This document shows positions 9,005 through 17,290 of a stretch of DNA of 33,326 bases, in pieces. Position 1 is the first letter of the stretch. Each line of letters starts with the position of its first letter. Source of the DNA: Synechococcus sp. UW140. GTDB lineage: Bacteria; Cyanobacteriota; Cyanobacteriia; PCC-6307; Cyanobiaceae. Both the position numbers and the translations under genes were made by a program. Under the pieces are notes generated by a model. That model did not search any database. It was not told the origin of the DNA and saw nothing but the letters and a program-made list of their open reading frames with translations. Where the stretch lies: the NCBI GenBank assembly GCA_945877115.1, contig CAMCQR010000024.1:1-33326 (forward strand), read 5' to 3'.

Positions 9005-10966
9005 TTAGAGACGGATGTCGTTGTCGAAGGGCGATGGCGTGCTTACAGCAACCCAGTTTCCTGCGGCCCCGCTATCACCCTCCCGGCCAAGATCAAGGGC
9101 CTGAGCAGGCAAGGCCTGCCCTTGGGCGCTCGTGGCTTGCCAGGGTTCTGCCACCGAGTCGGGTTCGGGTGTTGCTGCCACCTCCGGGTCTGGTTCCGCT
9201 GTGCTGAAGGCTGGGACGACCTGGGGAGGCGTCGGCAACTGGGCCGGGATCTCCAGGGGTTCGCTGGGCAGGGTTTCGAGGCCTTCAGGACCGTTGTCGG
9301 CCAGGGGGAGATCCTCGCTGGCCTCCAGGGAGTCGACCGGCTCGGCGTCGGAGTCGTGGGCCTCCGGTTCTTCGTCCAGACCAAGCAGGGGTGTGCTGGC
9401 CATGGCGGGACGCACCAGCCTTGGGGCAGGGGCGTTGCCTTGGAGTCCTCCCATCCAGCCCCGTCTGGCGATCTCATAGAGCAGCAAGGCGGTGGCCACG
9501 GAGGCATTCAGGCTGGGGGTGGCGCCACGCAATGGGATGCGCACCAGTTGGTCGCAGTTACGGCGGGTCAACAGGGATAGGCCATCGCTCTCCGATCCGG
9601 TGACCACGACCAGGGGCCCCTCCAGGTTGGCTTCCTCAAGGGTGACGCTGCCCTCTTCGGCCAGGCCGATGATCCGGTATCCCTCCTGTTTGAGGGCCTC
9701 CAGGGAGCGATTCAGGTTGACCACCCTGGCCACGGGCAGGTGCTCGAGGGCCCCGGCTGCCACCTTGGCGACCGAGCCGGTGAGACCGGCATTGCGCCGT
9801 TGGGGCAGGACCATGCCGTGGGCCCCGAGGGCCTCAGCACTGCGCAGGATGGCTCCGAGGTTGTGGGGGTCGGTAAGACCATCCACCGCCATCAGCAGGG
9901 GCGCTTCGCCGAGGGCGCTGCAACCCTCGATCAGGCTGGTCAGGTCGAGGGTTTCGGCGGCGGCGGGTTGGAGCACGATGCCCTGGTGGACGGCACCGCC
10001 ACTGATCTGGCCCAGCCGCGCCCAGGTGACCTCTTCGACCAACACGCCGGAAGCCTTCGCTTCGCGCAGCAGCTGCAGGAAGCGGGGGCTGAACCGCATT
10101 TCCGGTGTACACCAGACGCGATGCACGGGCCGGCCGCTCTCCAGGACCGCCAGGCTTGAATGGCGACCCCAGATAAGGTCTGAGGGGGCATCGGCGGAGA
10201 AGCTTTCCTGTTCTTCCAGCCCTTCGTTCGCCAGGGGCGGAGCGCCGTTAGGGGGAAGGAATCGGGCCGGAGGGCGCCCGAAGGGTGCCTTGGCCCCAGG
10301 GCGGGGCCGTCGATCCCCATCACGGAAGCGTTGGGGCCCATCTCCGCTGGACCGGGGTCGATCGAAGGACGGACGGTTGTCGCGCGAGCCTTCACCGCCT
10401 TCTCGGTTAAAGGGGCGACCATCGCGGCTGGGCCGTGCTTCCGGGCGGCCGCCGTTGTCGCGCCGAAGGCCGGGGCGCCGGTCCGCCGAGGGCCTGCTGA
10501 AGCGTTCAGGACCGGGGCGATCGAAGCGGGGACGATCGCCGCCGGACCGCTCGCCCCAGGTTCTCTCGCTGCGGGGGCGGTCAAAATTAGATCGATCTCC
10601 CCCACTTCGCTCGGGACCGGAACGCGGCGAACCGGAGCGGGGCGGGCCGGAGCGGTCAAAGCCAGGGCGTTTGCCCTGGAAGGAGCGGCCTTCGCCGGAT
10701 TGGCCCTGATAGGGCTTGCGCTCGTATGGCTTTCCTTCGAAACTCTTGCCTTCATAGGGTTTGCCCTCGTAGGGCCTGCCTTCGGAAGAGCGTCGTTCAA
10801 AGGAGGGGCGATCCCCGGAGCCTTCGGGGCGGCGGCCCGCCCCCCAGCGGGGTGGGGGCCCCGAGGAGGACGAGGGAAAGCGACGGCCTCCTCCCCCGCC
10901 CTCGGGGCGGCCGCCGGGGCGCCGTTGGAAACGGTTGTCGGAGCGGCGATCTGGAGGCTGGCTCAT
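9005..10966 (-). CDS. rlmB: TrmH/SpoU-family rRNA 2'-O-methyltransferase with long disordered tails
   Basis: A SPOUT-class RNA ribose methyltransferase, most like group 3 TrmH (23S rRNA Gm2251, RlmB). The fold occupies only the centre of the 653 residues. A substrate-binding domain spans ~262-335 (from LIWGRHSSLAVLE). The SpoU domain spans ~355-503 with motif 1 DPHNLGAILRSAEALGA, motif 2 VVVTGSESDGLSLL and motif 3 LNASVATALLLYE. Residues 1-240 are Arg/Gly/Ser/Pro-rich with degenerate repeats (EGKPYEGKSFEGKPY at ~67-81, recurrent FDRP and RSGG units). Residues ~528-653 are acidic and Pro/Glu-rich. The basic head and acidic tail are unlike the compact bacterial enzyme of about 250 residues. The ATG at 10966 overlaps the mrnC stop in ATGA. 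The catalytic assignment is firm; the exact target nucleotide is inferred. Confidence 0.9.
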   Translation of the reverse strand: MSQPPDRRSDNRFQRRPGGRPEGGGGGRRFPSSSSGPPPRWGAGRRPEGSGDRPSFERRSSEGRPYEGKPYEGKSFEGKPYERKPYQGQSGEGRSFQGKRPGFDRSGPPRSGSPRSGPERSGGDRSNFDRPRSERTWGERSGGDRPRFDRPGPERFSRPSADRRPGLRRDNGGRPEARPSRDGRPFNREGGEGSRDNRPSFDRPRSSGDGPQRFRDGDRRPRPGAKAPFGRPPARFLPPNGAPPLANEGLEEQESFSADAPSDLIWGRHSSLAVLESGRPVHRVWCTPEMRFSPRFLQLLREAKASGVLVEEVTWARLGQISGGAVHQGIVLQPAAAETLDLTSLIEGCSALGEAPLLMAVDGLTDPHNLGAILRSAEALGAHGMVLPQRRNAGLTGSVAKVAAGALEHLPVARVVNLNRSLEALKQEGYRIIGLAEEGSVTLEEANLEGPLVVVTGSESDGLSLLTRRNCDQLVRIPLRGATPSLNASVATALLLYEIARRGWMGGLQGNAPAPRLVRPAMASTPLLGLDEEPEAHDSDAEPVDSLEASEDLPLADNGPEGLETLPSEPLEIPAQLPTPPQVVPAFSTAEPDPEVAATPEPDSVAEPWQATSAQGQALPAQALDLGREGDSGAAGNWVAVSTPSPFDNDIRL

Positions 10967-11421
10967 GGTTTAGGAAGCGGGGGGGAAGGGTCGGTCTTAT
11001 CGAGGTGCTCCAGCAACTCGGCCAGCCGCTGGGGATTCCGAAGAAAGAGCCATCCCAACATCGTCTCAAATCCCGTGGCCTGCCCGTAGGTCCCGGCCGA
11101 ACCGCCGCGACAGGATCCCCGGGCCCGATTGCGTCCCCGTCGGGCCAGATCGCGTTCGTTGTCGTTGAGGAGCGGATCGAGTTGTTGCAGGGCCTGGGCC
11201 TGGGCTTCGGCCTTTACCTTGGCCACCACGGCACGGTGCAGATCGTCGCTGCGGCCGGCCCTCTGACAGTGGCGCAGCCGCTGGTGCAGTTCCCACACCG
11301 CATCGCCCAACCAAGCCAGTTGGAGCGGACCGAGATTGGTATCTGGCGTAGAGGCGGGCAGATGGCTCAGCCAGGAGGGATCGGGCTGTCCGCCCGATTC
11401 AGGCGGCGCCGAATTGGGCAA
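10963..11421 (-). CDS. mrnC: Mini-ribonuclease III
   Basis: A 152-residue RNase III catalytic domain without the dsRNA-binding domain. In Bacillus the homologue matures 23S rRNA ends. The signature LAWLGDAVWELHQR carries the acidic metal ligand. The second conserved block, with ARRGRNR and YGQATGFETMLGWLFL, matches the Mini-III pattern. The start is a TTG at 11421; codons between it and the conserved block offer no ATG or GTG. The 5' end overlaps the STAS gene by 23 nt and the 3' end overlaps the rRNA methyltransferase start by 4 nt. It therefore sits next to another 23S rRNA-processing enzyme, a sensible functional pair. Confidence 0.88.
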   Translation of the reverse strand: MPNSAPPESGGQPDPSWLSHLPASTPDTNLGPLQLAWLGDAVWELHQRLRHCQRAGRSDDLHRAVVAKVKAEAQAQALQQLDPLLNDNERDLARRGRNRARGSCRGGSAGTYGQATGFETMLGWLFLRNPQRLAELLEHLDKTDPSPPLPKP

Positions 11422-11863
11422 GGGCGGCTTCGAGGGAGGGCTGAAGATTCAGGAAGGTTTCGAGTCGGACCAGCTTCACGGTTTGGACGACCCTTGCATT
11501 GCCGACCAAAGAGAATGGATTGCCGCTTTCCTTGCAGTTCTTGACGAGTTGGACCAGGGCCCCCAGGCCTGAGGAATCGATGAAATCGATGCGGCTCAGA
11601 TCAATGATGAGCGGTAGGGATACTCCTTGCATGTGTTCGGCGATGAAGTCGCTGAACTGCTTGTCCGAATAGGCATCCAGCTGACCCGTAAAGCCAAAGA
11701 CAAGGGTTTTGTCAGTTTTTTCGCAGCCCCCCCTCAGGGACACGGTCAAACGCTGCAGTTCAGTGATTGGTCCAGCTCCCCAAGCAGTAACGGCGGAAGT
11801 GTAGGCATCCCCCGCCGGTCCGGCAGCAAGATTTTGGATTGGATCCAGAATGGTCACTACCAC
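11399..11863 (-). CDS. STAS-domain protein, anti-sigma-factor-antagonist type
   Basis: A 154-residue protein whose last ~105 residues form a STAS domain of the SpoIIAA/RsbV kind. The phosphorylation loop is DFIDSSGLGAL (S97/S98), and the flanking strands LVFGFTGQLDAYS and LPLIIDLSRI are typical. Members bind anti-sigma factors or switch kinases when unphosphorylated. No kinase or phosphatase partner is in the window. The ~45-residue N-terminal extension is not part of the domain. The start is a GTG at 11863, 15 nt after the carA stop, so it is probably in the same operon. Confidence 0.85.
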   Translation of the reverse strand: MVVTILDPIQNLAAGPAGDAYTSAVTAWGAGPITELQRLTVSLRGGCEKTDKTLVFGFTGQLDAYSDKQFSDFIAEHMQGVSLPLIIDLSRIDFIDSSGLGALVQLVKNCKESGNPFSLVGNARVVQTVKLVRLETFLNLQPSLEAALAQFGAA

Positions 11864-11878
11864 GGGTCTTGGGTTACC

Positions 11879-13108
11879 TCAACGGCGCTCGGCCATCATG
11901 GAAACGAAACGTCCAAAATGGTGGTCCGAGTCGTGGGGGCCTGGACTGGCTTCAGGGTGATACTGGACACCGAAGGCCGGCTGCTTCAAAAGACTCAGGG
12001 CCGCCACCGTCCGATCGTTGAGATTGTGGTGGGTGATCCGTACCTGCTCCGCCGGTAAGGAGTCGGCCGCTAGGGCAAATCCGTGGTTCTGGCTGGTGAT
12101 CTCCACTTGGCCCGGGCTGCCACAGGGGTGGTTGAGACCCCTGTGGCCGTACTCCAGCTTGAAGGTGCGGCCGCCCAGGGCCAGGCCCAGAATCTGGTGG
12201 CCGAGGCAGATGCCAAACAGGGGCAGATGGGGCTGGTCGAGCAGTTGGCGGGCCAGGGCGATGCCTTCCGTCACCGCCGCCGGGTCGCCCGGTCCGTTGG
12301 AGAGAAACACCCCCTCGGGCTGGTGCTGGAGCACCTCTTCGAGGCTGGCGTCGGCCGGGACCACCGTGACCTCGCAGCCGTGGGCCACCAGCCGTTCGAG
12401 AATGGCGCGCTTGATGCCGAAATCGACTGCCACGACGCGGTAGGGCTGGCCAGGCTGGGCCTGGAGTCGCTGGTCGAATTCCGCTTCACAGAGCCGGGAC
12501 CAGCCATAGGACTCCCTGGTGCTGACCGTGGCCGCCAGATTCAGGCCATCCATCGAGGGGGCCGACCGCACCCGCTCCAGCAACACGGAGGGGTTGAGTC
12601 CCTCGCTGCTGATGGCGCCGTTGATGGAGCCCCCCTCGCGCAGGTGTCGGACCAGGGCGCGGGTGTCGACGTCGCGGATGCCCACCACTCCATGGCGCTG
12701 CAACCAGCGTTCGAGGTCTTCTGAAGCCCGCCAGTTGCTGGCCACCGGTGAAAGGCGGCGAGTGATCAGGCCCTTGACATGGGGGCGGTTGGCTTCCTGG
12801 TCCTGGGGATTGACCCCGGTGTTTCCCAGTTCGGGATAGGTGAAGGTGACCAGTTGGCCTTCGTAACTGGGGTCGGTCATGACCTCCTGGTAGCCCGTCA
12901 TGCCGGTGTTGAAGACCACCTCACCGATGGCGGTGCCGCGGGCGCCGCAGGCCAGACCGCGCAGCACGGTTCCATCGGCAAGCACCAGCAGGGCACCAGG
13001 GGCGACTTCGCTGGCGGTACCGATGCTGGGACTGGGCCCAGGGGAAGGGGAGGGCGCTGGGGTGGCGGCGGCGTCGGACACCTGGGGCGACTCAGTTGGG
13101 GCGATCAT
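11879..13108 (-). CDS. carA: Carbamoyl-phosphate synthase small (glutaminase) subunit
   Basis: Hydrolyses glutamine to feed ammonia to CarB for carbamoyl phosphate, used in pyrimidine and arginine synthesis. 409 residues. The N-terminal CPSase domain includes [21 protein letters not shown]. The C-terminal class I glutamine amidotransferase has the nucleophile elbow FGICLGHQ (C301) and the catalytic pair in YHPEAS (H384, E386). I chose the ATG at 13108 because it overlaps the trpD stop in ATGA. The frame stays open upstream for 59 codons, but that part lies inside trpD. The first ~40 residues are Pro/Ser/Ala-rich and precede the domain. carB is elsewhere. Confidence 0.96.
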   Translation of the reverse strand: MIAPTESPQVSDAAATPAPSPSPGPSPSIGTASEVAPGALLVLADGTVLRGLACGARGTAIGEVVFNTGMTGYQEVMTDPSYEGQLVTFTYPELGNTGVNPQDQEANRPHVKGLITRRLSPVASNWRASEDLERWLQRHGVVGIRDVDTRALVRHLREGGSINGAISSEGLNPSVLLERVRSAPSMDGLNLAATVSTRESYGWSRLCEAEFDQRLQAQPGQPYRVVAVDFGIKRAILERLVAHGCEVTVVPADASLEEVLQHQPEGVFLSNGPGDPAAVTEGIALARQLLDQPHLPLFGICLGHQILGLALGGRTFKLEYGHRGLNHPCGSPGQVEITSQNHGFALAADSLPAEQVRITHHNLNDRTVAALSLLKQPAFGVQYHPEASPGPHDSDHHFGRFVSMMAERR

Positions 13109-14211
13109 CCCGCATCTGTCTGCCCATCCTGTTGGGAGGCGTTCGGGTGGCTGGGGTCGGTGGCCGTCGGCGCCTGCAGGACCGAGCGGAGCTGCTGGAG
13201 CTTGGCCCAGGGATGGCCCTGGGCCAGGGCCCCAAGGGCCAGGGGAACCCCGGCGGCGGGGGAGGCGACCAGTCCCGCTGCCCAAAGCACTAGGGCGGTG
13301 TTGAGGGCAACGACGTCGCGATGGGCCGCCTGACCCTGCCCCCGCAACACGGCCTCAAGGAGAGCCGCGTTGGTGGCCAGATCACCGCCGGCGAGGGCCC
13401 CAAGGGGAGCGGGGGCCAGCCCTAAGGAGGCCGGCTCTAACCATTCGCTGTGAACCTCCCCCGCCTCCAGCAGCCGCATTTCATTGGCACCGGCCAGGGA
13501 CGCTTCATCCAGCCCCCCAGCCCCGTGCACGACCACCGCCCGGGCCAGCCCCAGCCCCCGCAGAGCACTTGCCATGGGATCGAGCAGGTCAGCGCGGGCC
13601 ACCCCCAGGACCTGGGTCTGGGGGGTGAGGGGATTGACCAGGGGGCCTAGCAGATTGAAGACCGTGCGGATGCCCAGTTGACGGCGCACCGGAGCCAGCG
13701 CCACCAGGGCCGGGTGCCAGCCAGGGGCGAACAGAAAGGTGATGCCATGGACTTGCAGTGCCGCCATGACCCGATCAGCAGGCGCCGCCAGGTCGAGGCC
13801 CAGGGCTTCGAGAACATCGGCGGACCCAACACGGCCGCTGGCGCTGCGGTTGCCGTGTTTGGCCACCCGGGCCCCGCAGGCGGCGGCGGTGAAGGCGACC
13901 GCAGTGGAGATGTTGAAGGTGTCGGCCCCGTCGCCGCCGGTGCCGCAGGTATCCACCAGTTCCAGGCCAGCGGCCAAAGCTGGCAACGGGCTAGCCCCGC
14001 GGCAAACCCGCCGCAACACGGTGGCCATGGCCGCCAGTTCGTCCCCTGTGGTGCCCTTGGCTCGGAGGGCGGCTAGCAAGGCGCCGGTGAGGGCCGGATC
14101 GATGGCCCCATCCAGCCAGCCCTCCATGAGGGTGCCGGCCTGGACGTCGCTCAGGTTCTGGCCCGCCAGCAGTTGGTCAAGGAGCTGGGGCCAGGCCTGG
14201 GGGGCAGTCAT
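13105..14211 (-). CDS. trpD: Anthranilate phosphoribosyltransferase
   Basis: Transfers phosphoribose from PRPP to anthranilate, the second step of tryptophan synthesis. The family motifs are clear: an N-terminal helical domain, [15 protein letters not shown] for PRPP binding (about residues 90-104) and KHGNRSASG (119-127). Two adjacent starts are possible, GTG at 14214 and ATG at 14211; I use the ATG (368 residues). The C-terminal ~25 residues are an Asp/Gln/Asn-rich extension past the fold. It is the first gene of the minus-strand run and overlaps carA by 4 nt. Other trp genes are not nearby. Confidence 0.95.
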   Translation of the reverse strand: MTAPQAWPQLLDQLLAGQNLSDVQAGTLMEGWLDGAIDPALTGALLAALRAKGTTGDELAAMATVLRRVCRGASPLPALAAGLELVDTCGTGGDGADTFNISTAVAFTAAACGARVAKHGNRSASGRVGSADVLEALGLDLAAPADRVMAALQVHGITFLFAPGWHPALVALAPVRRQLGIRTVFNLLGPLVNPLTPQTQVLGVARADLLDPMASALRGLGLARAVVVHGAGGLDEASLAGANEMRLLEAGEVHSEWLEPASLGLAPAPLGALAGGDLATNAALLEAVLRGQGQAAHRDVVALNTALVLWAAGLVASPAAGVPLALGALAQGHPWAKLQQLRSVLQAPTATDPSHPNASQQDGQTDAG

Positions 14212-14248
14212 CACGGCAAGGAATTCAGAATGTCAAGAAATCGTCAAG

Positions 14249-14277
14249 AAAAAGCCCGGGTGCAGGGCACGCCGGGC
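14249..14277 (-). terminator. Intrinsic terminator between the DUF3288 gene and trpD
   Basis: On the minus strand GCCCGG pairs with CCGGGC around an inner GTGC/GCAC stem and a 3-nt loop (10 bp with a single-base bulge), followed directly by TTTTTCTT. It lies about 120 nt past the DUF3288 stop and about 40 nt before trpD. It most likely ends the DUF3288 transcript. Because it is so close to trpD it could also act as an attenuator for that operon. Confidence 0.75.
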
Positions 14278-14309
14278 CGGGTGATGGGGACCCACCCACT
14301 ATCACCCGG
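14277..14309. repeat. 9-bp inverted repeat abutting the terminator
   Basis: CCGGGTGAT at 14277-14285 is the exact reverse complement of ATCACCCGG at 14301-14309, with a 15-nt loop. The hairpin forms immediately upstream (minus-strand sense) of the terminator stem and shares its last base with it. It may be an accessory stem of the terminator or part of a leader structure. Confidence 0.5.
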
Positions 14310-14397
14310 AGGAGCTGCTTCTGGCGAGCGATGGGCCGATGGCGATGGCAAGGCGGCGGTTGTCCTCTGGGGAGCCAGCCAACCGGGGCAAGGCGTC

Positions 14398-14709
14398 TCA
14401 GCCGGTTTGTTCGCTGGCCGTGTCAAAGCCGGAACCGACCACCTCGCTCACCCGGGCGAGCCCGGCGGGTCGGAAACCGGCGCTCCAGAGGGCTCGGGTG
14501 CGCCCCTGAAGCTGGTTCCGATCCAGGCCCCAGAGCCGCAGAACCTTGGCCAGGTCGTCCCGTAGATCCGGGGCACCGGGAAAATCCTCATAGCGGGTCA
14601 GCAACCGGGCGGCATCGACCAGATCGGCGTCCCCAGGTGTTTCGACGGCTAGCAATCGGTCGACATGGGCCCGGTCGGTGCCATGGAGAGGGTGATTTTG
14701 CTGGTCCAT
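14398..14709 (-). CDS. DUF3288 family protein
   Basis: A 103-residue protein of the cyanobacterial/plastid DUF3288 family. It opens with the typical DQQNHPLHGTDR and continues with a leucine-rich VDRLL segment, ARLLTRYEDFPGAPD and LAKVLRLWGLDRNQL. No function is established. I chose the ATG at 14709 because it gives the family-typical MDQ-xHP start; the frame is open upstream to 14754, which would run almost to the divergent ABC gene. It is probably cytosolic and helical, with no signal peptide. It is followed by the intrinsic terminator near 14249. Confidence 0.8.
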   Translation of the reverse strand: MDQQNHPLHGTDRAHVDRLLAVETPGDADLVDAARLLTRYEDFPGAPDLRDDLAKVLRLWGLDRNQLQGRTRALWSAGFRPAGLARVSEVVGSGFDTASEQTG

Positions 14710-14739
14710 CGCGGCGCGCCGGAAGGCCATGGAAGCTGC

Positions 14740-14758
14740 GTAGGTTAGGCGCACCTAA
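14740..14758. promoter_or_regulatory. DtxR-like palindrome at the ABC exporter start
   Basis: GTAGGTTAGGCGCACCTAA contains the perfect arms TTAGG/CCTAA around CGCA. It agrees at 15 of 19 positions with the DtxR/IdeR box as I remember it (TTAGGTTAGCCTAACCTAA). It lies in the 48-nt divergent gap and reaches into the first base of the ABC gene. A metal-dependent repressor binding here is a hypothesis only. Confidence 0.3.
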
Positions 14759-16521
14759 TGGCCGGCCAGACGCCGATGAGCGCCCTGCGGCTCGATCTGA
14801 TTGCCCGTTACCTGGGCCCCCACCGCCGCACCGTCGCCCTCGGTGTGGTGGCGTTGGTGGTAGTGAACCTGCTGAGCACGGCGTTTCCCTTGTTGGTGCG
14901 CCGGGTCATTGAGAGTCTCAAGGACGGTTTCAGCCAGCGGGAGCTGTTGGTCGAAGCGGGGCTGATCCTGGCGCTGGCAACGGTGATGGGGCTCGTGCGG
15001 TTGGTCTCCCGCATCTTGGTGTTTGGGATCGGCCGCCAGGTGGAGGCCGACCTGAAGCAACGCATCTTTGACCATGTCTTGCGCCAGGAACCCAGTTTTG
15101 TGCAGGGGATGGGCAGTGGCGAGGTGATCAGCCGCGCCACCAGCGACGTCGAAAACGTGCGGCGTTTGCTGGGCTTTGCCTTGCTCAGCCTGGCCAACAC
15201 CGCCCTGGCCTATGCCCTGACGCTGCCGGCGATGTTGATGATCAACCCGGGCCTGAGCCTGGCGGCGGTGGGCCTCTATCCGCTGATGTTGATGACGGTG
15301 CGGCTGTTCGGCGGTCGCATGATGGGCCAGCAACGGCGCCTGCAGGAATCGCTGGCCAGCCTCAGTGACCTGATCCAGGAGGACATCTCCGGGATCGGGG
15401 CCATCAAGATCTATGGCCAGGAGGCCACGGAACAAAAGGCCTTCGCCGTCCGCAACCGCGCTTACCGCGATGCGGCCCTGGGTTTAGCCCGTTCCCGCAG
15501 CACCCTTTTCCCGCTTTTGGAGGGTATTTCCTCCATCAGTCTGCTGTTGCTGTTGGCCCTTGGCAGTGGCCAGCTGGAGCGCGGCACCCTCACCATCGGT
15601 GATTTGGTGGCCCTGGTGCTCTTCGTCGAGCGGTTGGTCTTTCCCACCGCCCTGCTGGGTTTCACCCTCAACACCTTTCAGACTGGCCAGGTAAGCCTGG
15701 AGCGGGTCGAGGCCCTGCTCAACCGTCGCTCCTCGATCACTTCCCCGGCCCGCCCCCAGCGGCCCCCGGAACCTGCCCAAGGGGCCGTGCAGGCGGTGGG
15801 CCTCACCGTTCGCTATCCCGACGCCCAACGCCCCGCCCTCGACAATCTGCACTTCACCCTGGCGCCGGGCGAACTGGTGGCTGTGGTGGGACCGGTGGGC
15901 TGCGGCAAAACCACCCTGGCCCGTGCGCTGGGACGGCTGGTGAATGTGCCGGAGGGTCAGCTGTTCTTTGATGGGGTCGACATCACGGCCCTGGATTTGG
16001 GCAGCCTGCGCTCCCGGGTGGCCCTGGTGCCCCAGGAGGGTTATCTGTTCACCTGCAGCCTGGCGGACAACCTGCGTTATGGCGACCCCGAAGCTTCCCA
16101 GGGACGGGTCGAGCGGGCGGCCCGGGAGGCCCGGCTCGAGGCCGACATCCGCGGCTTCCCCGACGGCTACAACACCCTGGTGGGGGAACGGGGCATCACC
16201 CTCAGCGGCGGTCAGCGCCAGCGCACGGCCCTGGGCAGGGCCCTGCTGGTCGATGCGCCCTTGTTGGTGCTTGACGATGCCCTGGCCAGTGTGGATAACA
16301 ACACCGCTGCGGCCATCCTGCGGTCGGTACGCGAGCAGGAACGGCGCACGGTGTTGATGATTAGTCACCAGCTTTCCGCTGCTGCCGCCTGCGACCGCAT
16401 CCTGGTGATGGAAGAGGGGCGTTTGGTGCAGCAGGGGCACCACCGGGACCTCGTGGCGGTGGTGGGCCCCTACCGGCGGCTGTGGGAAAGGGAGCAGGCC
16501 GAACGGCTAGAGCCGGTCTGA
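14758..16521 (+). CDS. ABC exporter half-transporter (fused membrane and ATPase domains)
   Basis: A 587-residue type IV ABC exporter of the MdlA/SmdA sort. Six membrane helices span about residues 20-310. The ATPase domain has Walker A GPVGCGKTT (K384), signature LSGGQRQR (482-489), Walker B LLVLDDALASVD (D506) and H-loop ISHQ (H537). The catalytic glutamate after Walker B is replaced by aspartate (D507), as in the degenerate-site half of heterodimeric exporters. That suggests a partner subunit, which is not in the window. The start is ATG 14758; an internal ATG at 14776 is also possible. The substrate is unknown; relatives export lipids, peptides or drugs. Confidence 0.93.
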   Translation: MAGQTPMSALRLDLIARYLGPHRRTVALGVVALVVVNLLSTAFPLLVRRVIESLKDGFSQRELLVEAGLILALATVMGLVRLVSRILVFGIGRQVEADLKQRIFDHVLRQEPSFVQGMGSGEVISRATSDVENVRRLLGFALLSLANTALAYALTLPAMLMINPGLSLAAVGLYPLMLMTVRLFGGRMMGQQRRLQESLASLSDLIQEDISGIGAIKIYGQEATEQKAFAVRNRAYRDAALGLARSRSTLFPLLEGISSISLLLLLALGSGQLERGTLTIGDLVALVLFVERLVFPTALLGFTLNTFQTGQVSLERVEALLNRRSSITSPARPQRPPEPAQGAVQAVGLTVRYPDAQRPALDNLHFTLAPGELVAVVGPVGCGKTTLARALGRLVNVPEGQLFFDGVDITALDLGSLRSRVALVPQEGYLFTCSLADNLRYGDPEASQGRVERAAREARLEADIRGFPDGYNTLVGERGITLSGGQRQRTALGRALLVDAPLLVLDDALASVDNNTAAAILRSVREQERRTVLMISHQLSAAAACDRILVMEEGRLVQQGHHRDLVAVVGPYRRLWEREQAERLEPV

Positions 16522-16566
16522 GGCTGGCCCTGTCTGCCTAGGGTTAGATCAAGTCATTGTTTCGCC

Positions 16567-17289
16567 GTGCTCGGACTTTTCTCGGGATCAGGCCAAGGTG
16601 CCCTGGATCGCCAGGCCTCCCAGGAGCGCATGCATGCGGTGCTGGGAACCCCCATTGATGCACCAGCCGGATCCGGCCAGGGGGAGGTGCTGTTTGGTTG
16701 TGGCTGTTTCTGGGGTGCGGAAAAGGGTTTCTGGCGCCTCCCCGGGGTGGTGACCACGGCGGTGGGATACGCCGGTGGCGCCCTCGCCCAACCCACCTAC
16801 CAACAGGTTTGTAGTGGCCGCAGTGGCCATGCCGAGGTGGTGCGGGTGGTCTGGGACCAGGACAAGGTGCACTTCAGCGATCTCCTCAAGCTTTTCTGGG
16901 AGTGCCACGACCCCACCCAGGGGGATCGCCAGGGCAACGACCGTGGCAGCCAGTACCGCTCGGCGATCTTCGTTAATGATCCCCAGGGGTTGGCCCTGGC
17001 CCAAGCCAGCGGCGCCCAATACGGCCGTCAGTTGGCGGCCGCTGGCTTTGGACCGATCACCACGGAGATTCGGGCCGATGTCGCTTTCCATCCGGCGGAG
17101 ACTTATCACCAGGAATATCTCGCCAAGCCCGGCAGTCGGCCTTACTGTTCGGCCCAACCCACCGGCGTTTTGTTGGCTGAGTTTCCTGGCTCCAACTATA
17201 GACTATCGCCTGCAGTTTGGAGCCATTTCGATTGGAGCGTGGCCCATTGTGTGTTGCGCGGCGACAACGCCCCAATCGTTCTCAGCTGA
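16567..17289 (+). CDS. msrA: Peptide methionine-S-sulfoxide reductase A
   Basis: Repairs oxidised methionine (S-sulfoxide) in proteins. The active-site motif GCGCFWGAE is present, with C47 the nucleophile of GCFWG. Further conserved blocks are VGYAGG, YRSAIF and FHPAETYHQEYL. C-terminal cysteines near PYCSAQP and AHCVLRGD could be recycling residues. 240 residues from a GTG at 16567. An ATG at 16630 would remove 21 residues outside the domain. The next gene starts 2 nt after its stop, so MsrA heads a small tight cluster. Confidence 0.95.
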   Translation: MLGLFSGSGQGALDRQASQERMHAVLGTPIDAPAGSGQGEVLFGCGCFWGAEKGFWRLPGVVTTAVGYAGGALAQPTYQQVCSGRSGHAEVVRVVWDQDKVHFSDLLKLFWECHDPTQGDRQGNDRGSQYRSAIFVNDPQGLALAQASGAQYGRQLAAAGFGPITTEIRADVAFHPAETYHQEYLAKPGSRPYCSAQPTGVLLAEFPGSNYRLSPAVWSHFDWSVAHCVLRGDNAPIVLS

Positions 17290-17290
17290 G

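Noticed and set aside
10300-10960. Long open frames opposite the RG-rich head of the rRNA methyltransferase
   Set aside because: They arise from the repetitive G+C-rich codons of the head; translations are low-complexity Ala/Gly/Arg sequence without domains.
13109-13285. Longer N-terminus of CarA
   Set aside because: The 59 extra codons lie inside trpD and are low-complexity; the ATGA overlap at 13105-13108 gives a natural start.
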